Origin: Acidovorax delafieldii
GTDB taxonomy: Bacteria; Pseudomonadota; Gammaproteobacteria; Burkholderiales; Burkholderiaceae_C
NCBI RefSeq assembly: GCF_007993815.1
Contig: NZ_VJWE01000011.1
Coordinates: forward strand, 558,001-622,000
DNA: 64,000 nt
Direction of reading: 5' to 3'
The translations under genes were made by a program, and so were the position numbers. Below, piece by piece: positions 18,816 through 27,245 of the stretch. The notes under the pieces were generated by a model. It made no database searches. It was not told where the DNA came from and saw nothing but the letters and a program-made list of their open reading frames with translations. Each line of letters opens with the position of its first letter. The stretch's first letter is position 1.

Positions 18816-18941
18816 CCGGACGGCATTGCAGGAAACCCCTTACTCGCAAGTCCCGATACGTGCCTGTCGCATTGCCGCGTTAACTGTCTATCTGTCCTGT
18901 TTTTTCCCGTGCTTCAACACATTCATCCAAAGGAGACATCC

Positions 18942-20270
18942 ATGAAGCTTTCGAAAATCGTGATCGCCGCTGCGGTGGTTGCTGCCGGTGCATCGTCCAT
19001 CGCGACGAGCGCTTTCGCACAAGCCAAGGAGCAGTTCTTCCCGCTGCTGTCGTACCGCACAGGCCCCTACGCGCCCAACGGCGTGCCATGGGCCAACGGC
19101 AAGCAGGATTACATCAAGATGATCAATGCCCGCGACGGCGGCATCAATGGTGTGAAGCTGACTTTTGAAGAATGTGAAACGGGCTACGCCACGGACCGTG
19201 GCGTGGAATGCTATGAGCGCCTCAAGAGCCGCCCCGGCGTGTCGCTGTTCGACCCCCAGGCCACCGGCATCACCTTTGCGCTGACCGAAAAAGCCCCCGT
19301 GGACAAGATTCCGCTGATGACGCTGGGCTACGGCCTGTCGGTGGCGCAGGACGGCCAGGCGTTCAAGTGGAACTTCCCGTTCATGGGCAGCTACTGGACC
19401 GGCGCCGACATCCTGATCCAGCACATTGGCAAGGCCAACGGCGGTCTGGACAAGCTCAAGGGCAAGAAGATTGCGCTGGTGTACCACGACAGCCCTTTCG
19501 GCAAGGAGCCTATCCCGCTGCTGCAGGAGCGCGCCAAGATGCACGGCTTTGAGCTGCAGATGCTGCCTGTGACAGCCCCTGGCGTGGAGCAGAAGGCCAC
19601 CTGGCTGCAAGTGCGCCAGAGCCGCCCCGACTACGTGCTGCTGTGGGGCTGGGGCGTGATGAACTCCACCGCCCTGAAGGAAGCCCAGGCCACCGGCTAC
19701 CCCCGCGACAAGATGTATGGCGTGTGGTGGGCTGGTGCCGAGCCCGATGTGCGTGACGTGGGCGAAGGCGCCAAGGGCTACAACGCGCTGGCCCTGAACA
19801 CCTCGGGCCAGCAGCCCAAGGTGATCCAGGACATCCTGAAGAACGTGCACGACAAGGGCCAGGGCACGGGACCCAAGGACGAAGTGGGCTCGGTGCTGTA
19901 CACCCGTGGCGTGATCATCCAGATGCTGGCCGTCGAATCGGTGCGCCGCGCGCAGGAGCGTTTTGGCAAGGGCAAGGTCATGACTGGCGAACAAGTGCGC
20001 TGGGGCATGGAAAACCTGGCCCTGGACCAGAAGAAGCTGGACGCGCTGGGCTTTGGCGGCGTGATGCGTCCGCTGTCCACCAGCTGCGCCGACCACATGG
20101 GCTCCACCTGGGCGCGCGTGCACACCTGGGATGGCAGCAAGTGGAACTTCTCGTCCGACTGGTACCAGGCCGATGAGCAGATCCTGAAGCCCATGGTCAA
20201 GGCCGGTGCGGACAAGTACCTGGCCGACAAGAAGATGACGCGCCGGGATGCGGCGGATTGCCAGAGCTAA
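18942..20270 (+). CDS. ABC transporter substrate-binding protein (HAAT family)
   Basis: A 442-residue periplasmic binding protein with a Sec signal peptide (MKLSKIVIAAAVVAAGASS, cleavage near AFAQA). Its mature part belongs to the peripla_BP_6 superfamily, but to the longer group that begins KEQFFPLLSYRTGPYAPNG rather than with the LivK/LivJ start. Conserved features include NARDGGINGVKLTFEECETGY and IALVYHDSPFGKE. ATG 18942 follows AAGGAG. Position between livM and livF makes it the cognate receptor. The substrate is unknown; the flanking CoA ligases suggest a carboxylic or aromatic acid rather than an amino acid. Confidence 0.9.
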   Translation: MKLSKIVIAAAVVAAGASSIATSAFAQAKEQFFPLLSYRTGPYAPNGVPWANGKQDYIKMINARDGGINGVKLTFEECETGYATDRGVECYERLKSRPGVSLFDPQATGITFALTEKAPVDKIPLMTLGYGLSVAQDGQAFKWNFPFMGSYWTGADILIQHIGKANGGLDKLKGKKIALVYHDSPFGKEPIPLLQERAKMHGFELQMLPVTAPGVEQKATWLQVRQSRPDYVLLWGWGVMNSTALKEAQATGYPRDKMYGVWWAGAEPDVRDVGEGAKGYNALALNTSGQQPKVIQDILKNVHDKGQGTGPKDEVGSVLYTRGVIIQMLAVESVRRAQERFGKGKVMTGEQVRWGMENLALDQKKLDALGFGGVMRPLSTSCADHMGSTWARVHTWDGSKWNFSSDWYQADEQILKPMVKAGADKYLADKKMTRRDAADCQS

Positions 20271-20282
20271 GCACATCCCCCT

Positions 20283-20385
20283 GAGCGGCTTTGCCGCTTC
20301 CCCCTTCTCTCTTAGCGCTGCGCGCTGCGGGAAGGGGGGCGCCGCCAGCGCGGCGGGGCGGCCCCTGCGCGGTGGCACTGGCCGG
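20283..20385 (+). repeat. GC-rich repeat, copy A (before livF)
   Basis: Starts TGAGCGGCTTTGCCGCTTCC, a small hairpin-forming end. Its last 44 bases (20340-20383, from CGCCGCCAGCGCGGCGGGGC to GCACTGGCC) match 21348-21391 at 41 of 44 positions. It lies between the binding-protein gene and livF and is not part of a coding frame. Confidence 0.65.
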
Positions 20386-20437
20386 GGCAGCGACCGTTTC
20401 AAGGGCCAATGAACAGCGGTTGCCTCTTTGGCAGCCG

Positions 20438-20474
20438 CCAATCCAAAGGGTTGTGCAACAACCCTTTGGATTGG
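20438..20474 (+). promoter_or_regulatory. Perfect long hairpin just upstream of livF
   Basis: CCAATCCAAAGGGTTG (20438-20453) is exactly complementary to CAACCCTTTGGATTGG (20459-20474), with the 5-base loop TGCAA (a 17th pair is possible). It ends only two bases before the AGGAAGG ribosome binding site of livF (ATG 20492). There is no T-run, so an intrinsic terminator is unlikely. In importer operons such hairpins between the binding-protein gene and later genes often protect upstream mRNA or tune stoichiometry; that role here is inferred. Confidence 0.75.
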
Positions 20475-20491
20475 TACAGGAAGGCAACACC

Positions 20492-21304
20492 ATGGACTCC
20501 AACAGCAATATCGTTCTCAACGTCAACGGCATCGAGGTCATCTACAACCACGTGATCCTGGTGCTCAAGGGCGTCTCGCTGCAGGTGCGCGAGGGCTCCA
20601 TCGTGGCCATTCTGGGCGGCAATGGCGCAGGCAAGACCACCACACTGCGGGCCATCTCCAACCTGCTGCAGGGGGAGCGCGGCGCGGTCACCAAGGGCTC
20701 CATCGAGCTGCGTGGCGAGCGCATCGAGAACCTGTCGCCCGCCGACCTGGTGCAGCGTGGCGTGGTGCAGGTGATGGAGGGGCGGCACTGCTTTGCCCAC
20801 CTGACGATCGAAGAGAACCTGATGACAGGCTCCTACACCCGCACCAGCAAGGCCGAAATCGCGGCCAACCTGGAGAAGGTCTACAACTACTTTCCGCGTC
20901 TCAAGACGCGCCGCACCTCGCAGGCGGCGTACACCTCGGGTGGCGAGCAGCAGATGTGCGCCATCGGCCGCGCGCTCATGGCCAACCCCAGCATGGTGCT
21001 GCTGGACGAGCCCTCCATGGGCCTCGCACCACAGATCGTGGAGGAGGTGTTCAACATCGTGAAGGACCTGAACACCAAGGAAAAGGTCACCTTCCTGCTG
21101 GCCGAGCAGAACACCAACATGGCCCTCAAGTATTCGGACTACGGCTACATCATGGAAAGCGGCCGCGTGGTGATGGACGGCGCCGCGAGCGACTTGGCCA
21201 ACAACGAGGACGTCAAGGAGTTCTACCTGGGCGTGGGCGGCGGCGAGCGCAAGAGTTTCAAGGATGTCAAAAGCTACAAGCGGCGCAAGCGCTGGTTGGC
21301 CTGA
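20492..21304 (+). CDS. livF: ABC transporter ATPase, LivF-like
   Basis: A 270-residue ATPase: Walker A GGNGAGKTT, Q-loop VMEGRHCFAHLTIEENL, signature YTSGGEQQM (LSGGQ-like), Walker B VLLDEPSMGLAP and H-loop LLAEQNTNMAL. The MEGR-H-F pattern and length are those of LivF. ATG 20492 has AGGAAGG upstream; longer in-frame starts would translate the GC-rich repeat and hairpin. The C-terminus is basic (SYKRRKRWLA), longer than in E. coli LivF. It completes the importer encoded from 15941. Confidence 0.92.
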   Translation: MDSNSNIVLNVNGIEVIYNHVILVLKGVSLQVREGSIVAILGGNGAGKTTTLRAISNLLQGERGAVTKGSIELRGERIENLSPADLVQRGVVQVMEGRHCFAHLTIEENLMTGSYTRTSKAEIAANLEKVYNYFPRLKTRRTSQAAYTSGGEQQMCAIGRALMANPSMVLLDEPSMGLAPQIVEEVFNIVKDLNTKEKVTFLLAEQNTNMALKYSDYGYIMESGRVVMDGAASDLANNEDVKEFYLGVGGGERKSFKDVKSYKRRKRWLA

Positions 21305-21308
21305 CATG

Positions 21309-21391
21309 CCCCCTGTGTCGCCTTCAGCGCCTTCCCCCTCAGGGGGACGCCACCAGCGCGGCGGGGCGGCCCTTGCGCGGTGGCGCTGGCC
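21309..21391 (+). repeat. GC-rich repeat, copy B (after livF)
   Basis: CCCCCTGTGTCGCCTTCAGC, then CCCCCTCAGGGGG, then a 44-base block (21348-21391) almost identical to 20340-20383. The two copies flank livF as direct repeats about 1 kb apart. The CCCCCTCAGGGGGA part is shared with 8940-9005. Confidence 0.65.
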
Positions 21392-21448
21392 TCGGGCGCG
21401 CCAGTTTTCAAGGCAACACCCTTCTCGAACCCAGTTTCAATAACTCCT

Positions 21449-21505
21449 GTTTTTATAGCTACTTACGCTTGATGGAAAAGCGCTAGAGGCATATTTCACT
21501 CAAAC
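21449..21505 (+). repeat. Dispersed ~60-bp repeat, intergenic copy 2
   Basis: TTTTTATAGCTACTTACGCT, then TGATGGAAAAGCGCTAGAGGC and a pyrimidine-rich tail ATATTTCACTCAAAC. This is the best-preserved copy of the landmark order TAGCT, CGCTTGATGG, AGCGCTAGAGGC. It lies 23 bases ahead of the PaaK-like gene, so it probably contributes to its leader. Confidence 0.65.
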
Positions 21506-21527
21506 AACCTCACAAGGAAACCCAGGC

Positions 21528-22775
21528 ATGAGCACGTTCTATGACGCCCTGGAAACGCGCAGCCCCGCCGAGCGCGAAGCGGCCTTGATGGCGGCGCTGC
21601 CGCAGCAGATCGCCCATGCCCAGAAGGCGTCACCCGCCTTTGCCAGCATCCTGGCGGGCGTGGATGCTTCGACTGTCACCAGCCGCGCCGCGCTGGCGCA
21701 ATTACCCGTCACGCGCAAATACGAGCTGCTGGAGCGGCAGCAGGCGGGCCGCGCGGCCAATGTGTTTGGTGGCTTCAGCGCGCTGAACTTCGGGCCCGGC
21801 ATGACCCGCGTGTTCGCCAGCCCCGGCACCATCTACGAGCCCGAGGGCACACGGCGTGACTACTGGCGCATGGCGCGCGCGATCCACGCAGCGGGCTTTC
21901 GCAGCGGCGAGCTGATCCACAACAGCTTCAGCTACCACTTTGTGCCTGCGGGTTCGATGATGGAGACCGGCGCCCACGCGCTGGGCTGCACCGTCTTCCC
22001 CGGTGGCACGGGCCAGACCGAGCAGCAGGTGCAGGCCATGGCCGAGCTGAAGCCTGCGGGCTACATCGGCACGCCCAGTTTTCTGAAAATCATCGTCGAG
22101 AAGGCTGCAGAGATGGGCGTGGCGCTGCCCACCGTCACCAAGGCCCTGGTGTCGGGCGAGGCCTTCCCGCCCTCGCTGCGCGACTGGTTTGCCGAGCGTG
22201 GCATCGCGGGCTACCAGTGCTATGCCACCGCCGACCTGGGCCTGATTGCGTATGAAACCTCGGCCCGCGAAGGCCTGGTGCTGGATGAAGGCGTGATCGT
22301 CGAGATCGTGCGTCCCGGCACGGGCGACCCCGTGCCCGAGGGTGAGGTGGGCGAGCTGGTCATCACCACGCTCAACCCTGACTACCCGCTGATCCGCTTT
22401 GGTACTGGCGACCTGTCGGCGGTGCTGCCGGGCCAGTGCCCCACCGGCCGCACCAACACCCGCATCAAGGGCTGGATGGGCCGGGCCGACCAGACCACCA
22501 AGGTGCGCGGAATGTTCGTGCACCCCGGCCAGATCGCCACCATCGCGCGGCGCTTTCCACAGGTGCAGCGCGCTCGGCTCGTGGTCAGCGGCGAGATGGC
22601 CAACGACCAGATGGTGCTGCAGGTGGAGACCACCGAAACCGCCGAGGGCCTGGCCCACCAGCTCAGCGACGCCATCCGCGAAGTGACCAAGCTGCGCGGC
22701 GAGGTGCAGATGGTGCCGCCGGGCACACTGCCCAACGATGGCAAGGTCATCGAAGACGCGCGCAGCTACAAGTAG
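21528..22775 (+). CDS. Phenylacetate-CoA ligase-like (PaaK family) enzyme
   Basis: A 415-residue ANL-superfamily protein of the short PaaK type. FASPGTIYEPEGTRRDYWRM occupies the place of the SSGTTG phosphate loop of PaaK, with a non-canonical sequence. CYATADLGLIAYE is the A5-like motif, IRFGTGDLSA holds the conserved Asp, and the C-terminal part (GMFVHPGQIATIARRFPQVQRARL) matches AMP-binding_C_2. It is the last gene of the operon starting at 13998. The same region therefore encodes two different acyl-CoA ligases around one importer. The degenerate P-loop makes the exact activity uncertain. Confidence 0.82.
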   Translation: MSTFYDALETRSPAEREAALMAALPQQIAHAQKASPAFASILAGVDASTVTSRAALAQLPVTRKYELLERQQAGRAANVFGGFSALNFGPGMTRVFASPGTIYEPEGTRRDYWRMARAIHAAGFRSGELIHNSFSYHFVPAGSMMETGAHALGCTVFPGGTGQTEQQVQAMAELKPAGYIGTPSFLKIIVEKAAEMGVALPTVTKALVSGEAFPPSLRDWFAERGIAGYQCYATADLGLIAYETSAREGLVLDEGVIVEIVRPGTGDPVPEGEVGELVITTLNPDYPLIRFGTGDLSAVLPGQCPTGRTNTRIKGWMGRADQTTKVRGMFVHPGQIATIARRFPQVQRARLVVSGEMANDQMVLQVETTETAEGLAHQLSDAIREVTKLRGEVQMVPPGTLPNDGKVIEDARSYK

Positions 22776-23122
22776 CCCCTGAGAGCCCGCTGACGTTCTC
22801 GCAGGGGCCGCAGGAGCGTTGCGTGAGCCGGTGCTGGCAGCGCCGGCAACGCATGCTGGCGCCCAAAAGATGTGCATGCACATCAACGGCCAGGACATCG
22901 CGCCTGCCCTTGCGACAGCGCAAAACATGTCCACTTTGCGCGCCGGGGTACCGCAGTGTTTACCCTTACAAATGCTATCTTTTGAATAGCATTTAAGCCA
23001 ATAAATATCTACGCTAGAGGCCTCTTTGGCTTAAAGACCATATGGCTTGTGTGCTACGTACTATCCGCAATGTTGCCGGAAATACCCCTCGCTATCATGG
23101 CCCGTCATTTACAGGAGCACCC
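22776..23122. other. Intergenic region with hairpin, palindrome and repeat
   Basis: No gene is visible in these 347 bases. A hairpin GCGTTGC (22816-22822) / GCAACGC (22846-22852) with an inner GGTGCT/AGCGCC stem follows the PaaK-like gene and may end the operon, though no T-run follows. GATGTGCATGCACATC (22869-22884) is a perfect 16-base palindrome. A dispersed-repeat copy follows at 22971-23036. The promoter of the Bug receptor gene must lie in the last ~150 bases. Confidence 0.55.
22971..23036 (+). repeat. Dispersed ~60-bp repeat, intergenic copy 3
   Basis: AATGCTATCTTTTGAATAGC, a degenerate middle (ATTTAAGCCAATAAATATCT), then ACGCTAGAGGCCTCTTTGGC. The two ends match the family well while the centre has diverged. 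It lies upstream of the Bug receptor gene at 23123. Confidence 0.6.
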
Positions 23123-24109
23123 ATGAAAACAACGCTGAAACTCGCCCTCGTCGCTGCCGCTGCAGTGGCCGCCTTTGGCGCCCATGCGCAGGATTTCCCC
23201 GCCAAGGACAAGACAGTCACCCTGGTGGTGCCCTTTGCGGCGGGTGGCCCCACCGACCGTGTGGCGCGCGACCTGGCCGAGGCGCTGCGCAAGCCTTTGG
23301 GCGCGACCGTTGTGGTGGACAACACCGCCGGCGCAGGCAGCTCGATCGGTGCCGCCCGTGTAGCCCGCGCCACACCCGATGGCTACACGCTGCTGCTCAA
23401 CCACATCGGCATGTCCACCATGCCTGCGCTGTACCGCAAGCTGTCGTTCAGCGTACCCAACGACTTTGAATACCTGGGCATGGTCAACGAAGTGCCCATG
23501 ACGCTGATCGCTCGCCCCACCATGCCCGCCAACAACTTCAAGGAGTTGACCGCCTGGATCCAGCAGAACAAGGGCAAGATCAACCTGGGCAACGCGGGCC
23601 TGGGCGCGGCCTCGCACCTGTGCGGACTGATGTTCAAGTCCGCCCTGCAGACGGACATGACGGATGTGCCTTACAAGGGCACGGCCCCTGCCATCACCGA
23701 CCTGATCGGCGGCCAGATCGACCTGCTGTGCGACCAGACCACCAACACCACCAGCCAGATCGAAGGCAAGAAGGTCAAGGCCTATGCCGTGACCACCGCC
23801 AAGCGCCTGACCACGCCCGCGCTCAAGGACCTGCCCACCCTGGCCGAATCCGGTCTGAAGGACTTCAACGTGAGCATCTGGCACGGCCTGTACGCCCCCA
23901 AGGGCACGCCAGCCGATGTGCAGAAGAAGATCAACGAAGCCCTCAAGGTCGCGCTGAAGGACCCTGAGTTCATCAAGAAGCAGGAAGCCCTGGGCGCCGT
24001 GGTCATCACCGACAAGCGCATCGATGGCCCGGAACACAAGAAGTTTGTGGCGGCTGAGATCGACAAGTGGGGAGCCGTCATCAAGGCCGCTGGCACCTAC
24101 GCGGACTGA
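23123..24109 (+). CDS. Bug/TctC-family periplasmic solute receptor (orphan)
   Basis: A 328-residue tripartite-tricarboxylate-type binding protein with a Sec signal peptide (MKTTLKLALVAAAAVAAFG, cleavage after AHA). It has the Bug hallmarks VTLVVPFAAGGPTDRVAR, VVVDNTAGAGSSIGAARVA and TPDGYTLLL, plus VPYKGTAPAITDLIGGQID. No TctA/TctB membrane proteins are nearby, as is usual for expanded Bug families in Burkholderiales. ATG 23123 follows AGGAG. An intrinsic terminator ends it. The ligand is unknown. Confidence 0.9.
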   Translation: MKTTLKLALVAAAAVAAFGAHAQDFPAKDKTVTLVVPFAAGGPTDRVARDLAEALRKPLGATVVVDNTAGAGSSIGAARVARATPDGYTLLLNHIGMSTMPALYRKLSFSVPNDFEYLGMVNEVPMTLIARPTMPANNFKELTAWIQQNKGKINLGNAGLGAASHLCGLMFKSALQTDMTDVPYKGTAPAITDLIGGQIDLLCDQTTNTTSQIEGKKVKAYAVTTAKRLTTPALKDLPTLAESGLKDFNVSIWHGLYAPKGTPADVQKKINEALKVALKDPEFIKKQEALGAVVITDKRIDGPEHKKFVAAEIDKWGAVIKAAGTYAD

Positions 24110-24155
24110 TGCTTTCCCACCCGGCAGAGCTCTGAACGCAGCCCTGTCAGCCCCC

Positions 24156-24184
24156 AAAAAAGCCGCCGAGTTGCGGCTTTTTTT
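24156..24184. terminator. Bidirectional-type intrinsic terminator
   Basis: A-tract, AGCCGC, loop CGAGTT, GCGGCT, then a run of seven T (24178-24184). It stands 46 bases after the Bug receptor stop and before the next Bug receptor gene, showing that the two receptors are separate transcription units. Confidence 0.85.
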
Positions 24185-24349
24185 CATGGGTGTGTGGTGG
24201 GGTGTTACTCGCACCATGCGCAAGACATAGCACCTGGCAAATCCCATGCGCCGACAGGATTGGGGTTATCCATCTGCCCCCACTGCGCCAACGCGCGTAG
24301 AACCAGGGCAGACCTTTCTCCTCCCCCCCGACATCAAGGATCGATCTCC

Positions 24350-25432
24350 ATGGCACGCACTCCCCCCCACGCACCCACTCGCCCATCCGGTGCGACAGTC
24401 GCCGTGCACCCACTTCGTGCGCGACGTCGCCAGGCGCTGACCCTGGCGGCCAGTGCGCTGGCACTGGCCTGCGCGGCGGCGCTGCTGCCCACCATGGCGC
24501 GCGCCCAGGGGGCATGGCCCACCAAGCCGGTGCGCATCGTCGTGCCCTTTGCGCCCGGTGGCACGACCGACATCCTGGCCCGCGCCATGGCGCCCGAGCT
24601 GTCCAAGGCCTTCGGCCAGCAGTTCATCGTGGACAACCGTGCCGGCGCCGGCGGCAATGTGGGCGCGGAGATCGTCGCCAAGTCGCCCGGCGACGGCTAC
24701 ACGCTGTTGATGGGCACCGTGGGCACCCACGGCATCAACCGTGCGCTGTACGCGAAGCTGCCGTACGACCCCATCAAGGACTTTGTGCCCATCACCATGG
24801 TGGCGGCTGTTCCCAATGTGATGGTGATGAATGCCGACAAGGCCAAGGCCCAGGGCATTCACAACGTGCAGGATTTCATCCGGGTGGCCAAGGCCAACCC
24901 CGGCAAGATGAACATGGCCTCCAGCGGCAACGGCACGTCGATCCATCTGGCTGGCGAGCTGTTCAAAAGCATGACCGGCACCTTCATGCTGCACCTGCCC
25001 TACCGTGGCTCGGGCCCGGCGCTCATGGACATGGTGGCGGGCAATGCGGACGTGATGTTCGACAACCTGCCCTCGTCCATGGCGCAGATCAAGGCCGGCA
25101 AGCTCACCGCGCTGGCCGTGACCAGCTCCGAGCGCTCGGGCGCACTGCCCGATGTGCCCACCGTGGAGCAGGCGGGCGGCCCCACACTCAAGGGCTACGA
25201 GGCCAGCTCCTGGTTCGGCCTGCTGGCCCCGGCGGGCACACCCGCCGACATCGTCAACCGCATTCAGCAGGAAGTCGCCAAGTCACTGGCCACGCCCGCC
25301 ATGAAGGAGCGGCTTCTGGCACAAGGCGCCATCCCCGGCGGCAACACGCCGGCCGAATTTGCCAAGCACATCGACAACGAGCACAAGAAGTGGGCGCAGG
25401 TGGTGAAGACGTCGGGGGCCAAGGTGGATTAA
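24350..25432 (+). CDS. Bug/TctC-family periplasmic solute receptor (orphan)
   Basis: A 360-residue receptor. The ~50-residue signal region contains [18 protein letters not shown], a Tat-like twin-arginine signal, with cleavage near MARAQ. The mature protein carries [38 protein letters not shown] and [11 protein letters not shown], all standard Bug motifs, plus [22 protein letters not shown] 24350 has AAGGA upstream; starts further upstream would translate the untranslated leader. There is no membrane subunit nearby and the ligand is unknown. Confidence 0.9.
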   Translation: MARTPPHAPTRPSGATVAVHPLRARRRQALTLAASALALACAAALLPTMARAQGAWPTKPVRIVVPFAPGGTTDILARAMAPELSKAFGQQFIVDNRAGAGGNVGAEIVAKSPGDGYTLLMGTVGTHGINRALYAKLPYDPIKDFVPITMVAAVPNVMVMNADKAKAQGIHNVQDFIRVAKANPGKMNMASSGNGTSIHLAGELFKSMTGTFMLHLPYRGSGPALMDMVAGNADVMFDNLPSSMAQIKAGKLTALAVTSSERSGALPDVPTVEQAGGPTLKGYEASSWFGLLAPAGTPADIVNRIQQEVAKSLATPAMKERLLAQGAIPGGNTPAEFAKHIDNEHKKWAQVVKTSGAKVD

Positions 25433-25544
25433 AGGTTGGCGCCACCGCATCAGCCGTTGCGCGAGCATGGGCTGCGGCGTCTGCGGACCGCACGCAGCCA
25501 AGCCTGACAACGGCTGGTGAGCGGCAGGCGCACTCGCGATCAGG

Positions 25545-25859
25545 TCACACACCCCACACCACATCCACATCCGCCGCAGCACTGCGCTTGAGCATCTCGA
25601 TGAACGGCGCAGCGCGCTGGCGCAGGCGCACGGCCTCGTTGATTTCTTCAGCCGCGGCCTCATCGTTTTCCTGGGCTTCGGGCTGGGCTTCGTCGGCGAT
25701 CACGGCCGCCTCCAGCGCGGCAATGGCGCCGGGGATCTGGGCAGCGGTCACGATGCCGCTGGCGCCAGGGGTCTTGCCGATGATGGTCACGATCTGGCGC
25801 CCCTGGGGTTCGAGCATGATCAGGTCGGCGGTGGCGCGGGATTTGAACTTGTAGAGCAT
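25545..25859 (-). CDS. DUF1840 domain protein
   Basis: A 104-residue protein beginning MLYKFKSRATADLIMLEPQG, the conserved start of DUF1840, followed by GRQIVTIIGKTPGASGIVTA. It has an acidic Glu/Ala-rich linker and a C-terminal RQRAAPFIEMLKRSA helix. The function is unknown; members are small cytosolic proteins common in Betaproteobacteria. ATG 25859 is chosen over an upstream TTG six bases away because it matches the family start. It begins 9 bases after the stop of the methyltransferase gene, so the two are probably cotranscribed. Confidence 0.8.
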   Translation of the reverse strand: MLYKFKSRATADLIMLEPQGRQIVTIIGKTPGASGIVTAAQIPGAIAALEAAVIADEAQPEAQENDEAAAEEINEAVRLRQRAAPFIEMLKRSAAADVDVVWGV

Positions 25860-25868
25860 GGTCAAGGC

Positions 25869-27164
25869 CTATCGGAAGAGGTTGCCAGGGTCCGCATACA
25901 TGTAGTCGCGGGTGAACGGATAGCTCGATTGTGCGCCGGGCAAAAGGCCTCTGGCCGTGTCGCCATCCGGCTTGATGGCCAGCATCTGATGCAGCGCCAT
26001 CCAGCCACGTTCAAAACCCAGGGCGCTGCCCGCAAGGTACAGGCGGTACGCACGCAAGACCTTATCACCCTGCTCCTCCCCTCCTTGTGCGACCAGCACC
26101 TCACGGGCTGCAGGCAATCGGGCTTCGAGCCCGTCGGACCACGCCCACAGCGTGCGCGCATAGTGCGGGCGCAGGTTCTCGGTGTCTACCATCTCCAGGC
26201 CCGCGCGCGCCAAGTCGTGCAACACCGCGCTCACATGCAAAAGCTCGCCGCCGGGGAAGATGTACTGCTCGATAAAGTCACCCATGCCTGCGCCCAGCTG
26301 CGCGTTGTCTGCGCCCCCGGCCGTGATGCCGTGGTTCAGCACCAGCCCGCCCGGGCGCAGCAGGCGGGCCACGGTTTCAAAGTAACGCAGCATCTGTGCG
26401 CGGCCCACATGCTCGAACATGCCCACCGACGCGATCTTGCCGAAGGGCTGCTCCACCTGCAGCTCGCGGTAATCCACCAATTGCATGCGCACGCGCCCCT
26501 GCAGCCCACGCTCTTCAATGCGCCGCTGCACATGCGCATGCTGGTTGCGCGACAGCGTGATGCCCGTGGCATCCACGCCGTAGTGTTCGGCCGCCCACAG
26601 CAGCAAGCCACCCCAGCCCGCGCCAATGTCCAGGAACCGGTCGCCGGGCTGCAGCTGCAGCTTGCGGCAGATGTGGTCGAGCTTGGCCTCCTGGGCCTGG
26701 GCGAGCGTCAGGTCCGGTGAACGGTAATAGGCGCACGAGTAGACGCGGCGCGGATCCAGCCACAGCGCGTAGAAGTCGTCCGACAGGTCGTAGTGAAACT
26801 GCACATGGCGCGCGTCGTGCGCCAGCGTATGCGCAGCCATGGACCGCGCCCTTGCCAGCACCCTCTGCCACCAACCATGGTGCTGGTCGCGGGCCGGGTC
26901 GCGGGTCAGCAGGCCTGCAGCGGCGGCCATCAGGTCGCGCATGCCGCCTTCCAGCGCCACGCGCCCCTCGACGATGGCAGCCCCCACATTGCCGATCTCG
27001 CCCGTGGCCAGCGCCACCAGTGCCATGCGGTCACGAAAGCGCAAGGTGACGGCGGGCTCGGGCGCGCCCAGTTGCTGGCCCGCAGGCAACTGGACTGCCA
27101 TCGGCACCGGCAAGGCCGCCAGCCGCCCCTCCAAGGTGTGCAGCAAGTGCTTCATGCGGCGCAT
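25869..27164 (-). CDS. Cyclopropane-fatty-acyl-phospholipid synthase family methyltransferase
   Basis: A 431-residue SAM-dependent enzyme of the CFA synthase/mycolic acid methyltransferase family. The N-terminal SCP2-like part (about 1-110) is followed by HYDLSDDFYALWLDPRRVYSCAYY, the SAM site LDIGAGWGGLLLWAAEHYGV, then GVTLS-like GITLSRNQ and VGMFEHVGR. These are the signatures of enzymes that add a methylene to unsaturated phospholipid acyl chains. The start is uncertain between ATG 27164 (MRRMKHLL) and ATG 27155 (MKHLL); neither has a good ribosome binding site. It is divergent from the aromatic operon at 27269. Confidence 0.85.
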   Translation of the reverse strand: MRRMKHLLHTLEGRLAALPVPMAVQLPAGQQLGAPEPAVTLRFRDRMALVALATGEIGNVGAAIVEGRVALEGGMRDLMAAAAGLLTRDPARDQHHGWWQRVLARARSMAAHTLAHDARHVQFHYDLSDDFYALWLDPRRVYSCAYYRSPDLTLAQAQEAKLDHICRKLQLQPGDRFLDIGAGWGGLLLWAAEHYGVDATGITLSRNQHAHVQRRIEERGLQGRVRMQLVDYRELQVEQPFGKIASVGMFEHVGRAQMLRYFETVARLLRPGGLVLNHGITAGGADNAQLGAGMGDFIEQYIFPGGELLHVSAVLHDLARAGLEMVDTENLRPHYARTLWAWSDGLEARLPAAREVLVAQGGEEQGDKVLRAYRLYLAGSALGFERGWMALHQMLAIKPDGDTARGLLPGAQSSYPFTRDYMYADPGNLFR

Positions 27165-27245
27165 CTTGAAAAATTTGCTGCACTGCGTCAACACCCCGCA
27201 ATGGCATCAGGGGTTTCGCCGGGAAGGCCCCATTGACAGCGTTTT

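Noticed and set aside
18880-18910. T-run after livM considered as a terminator
   Set aside because: No stable stem precedes the T-run and the binding-protein gene follows as part of the same importer.
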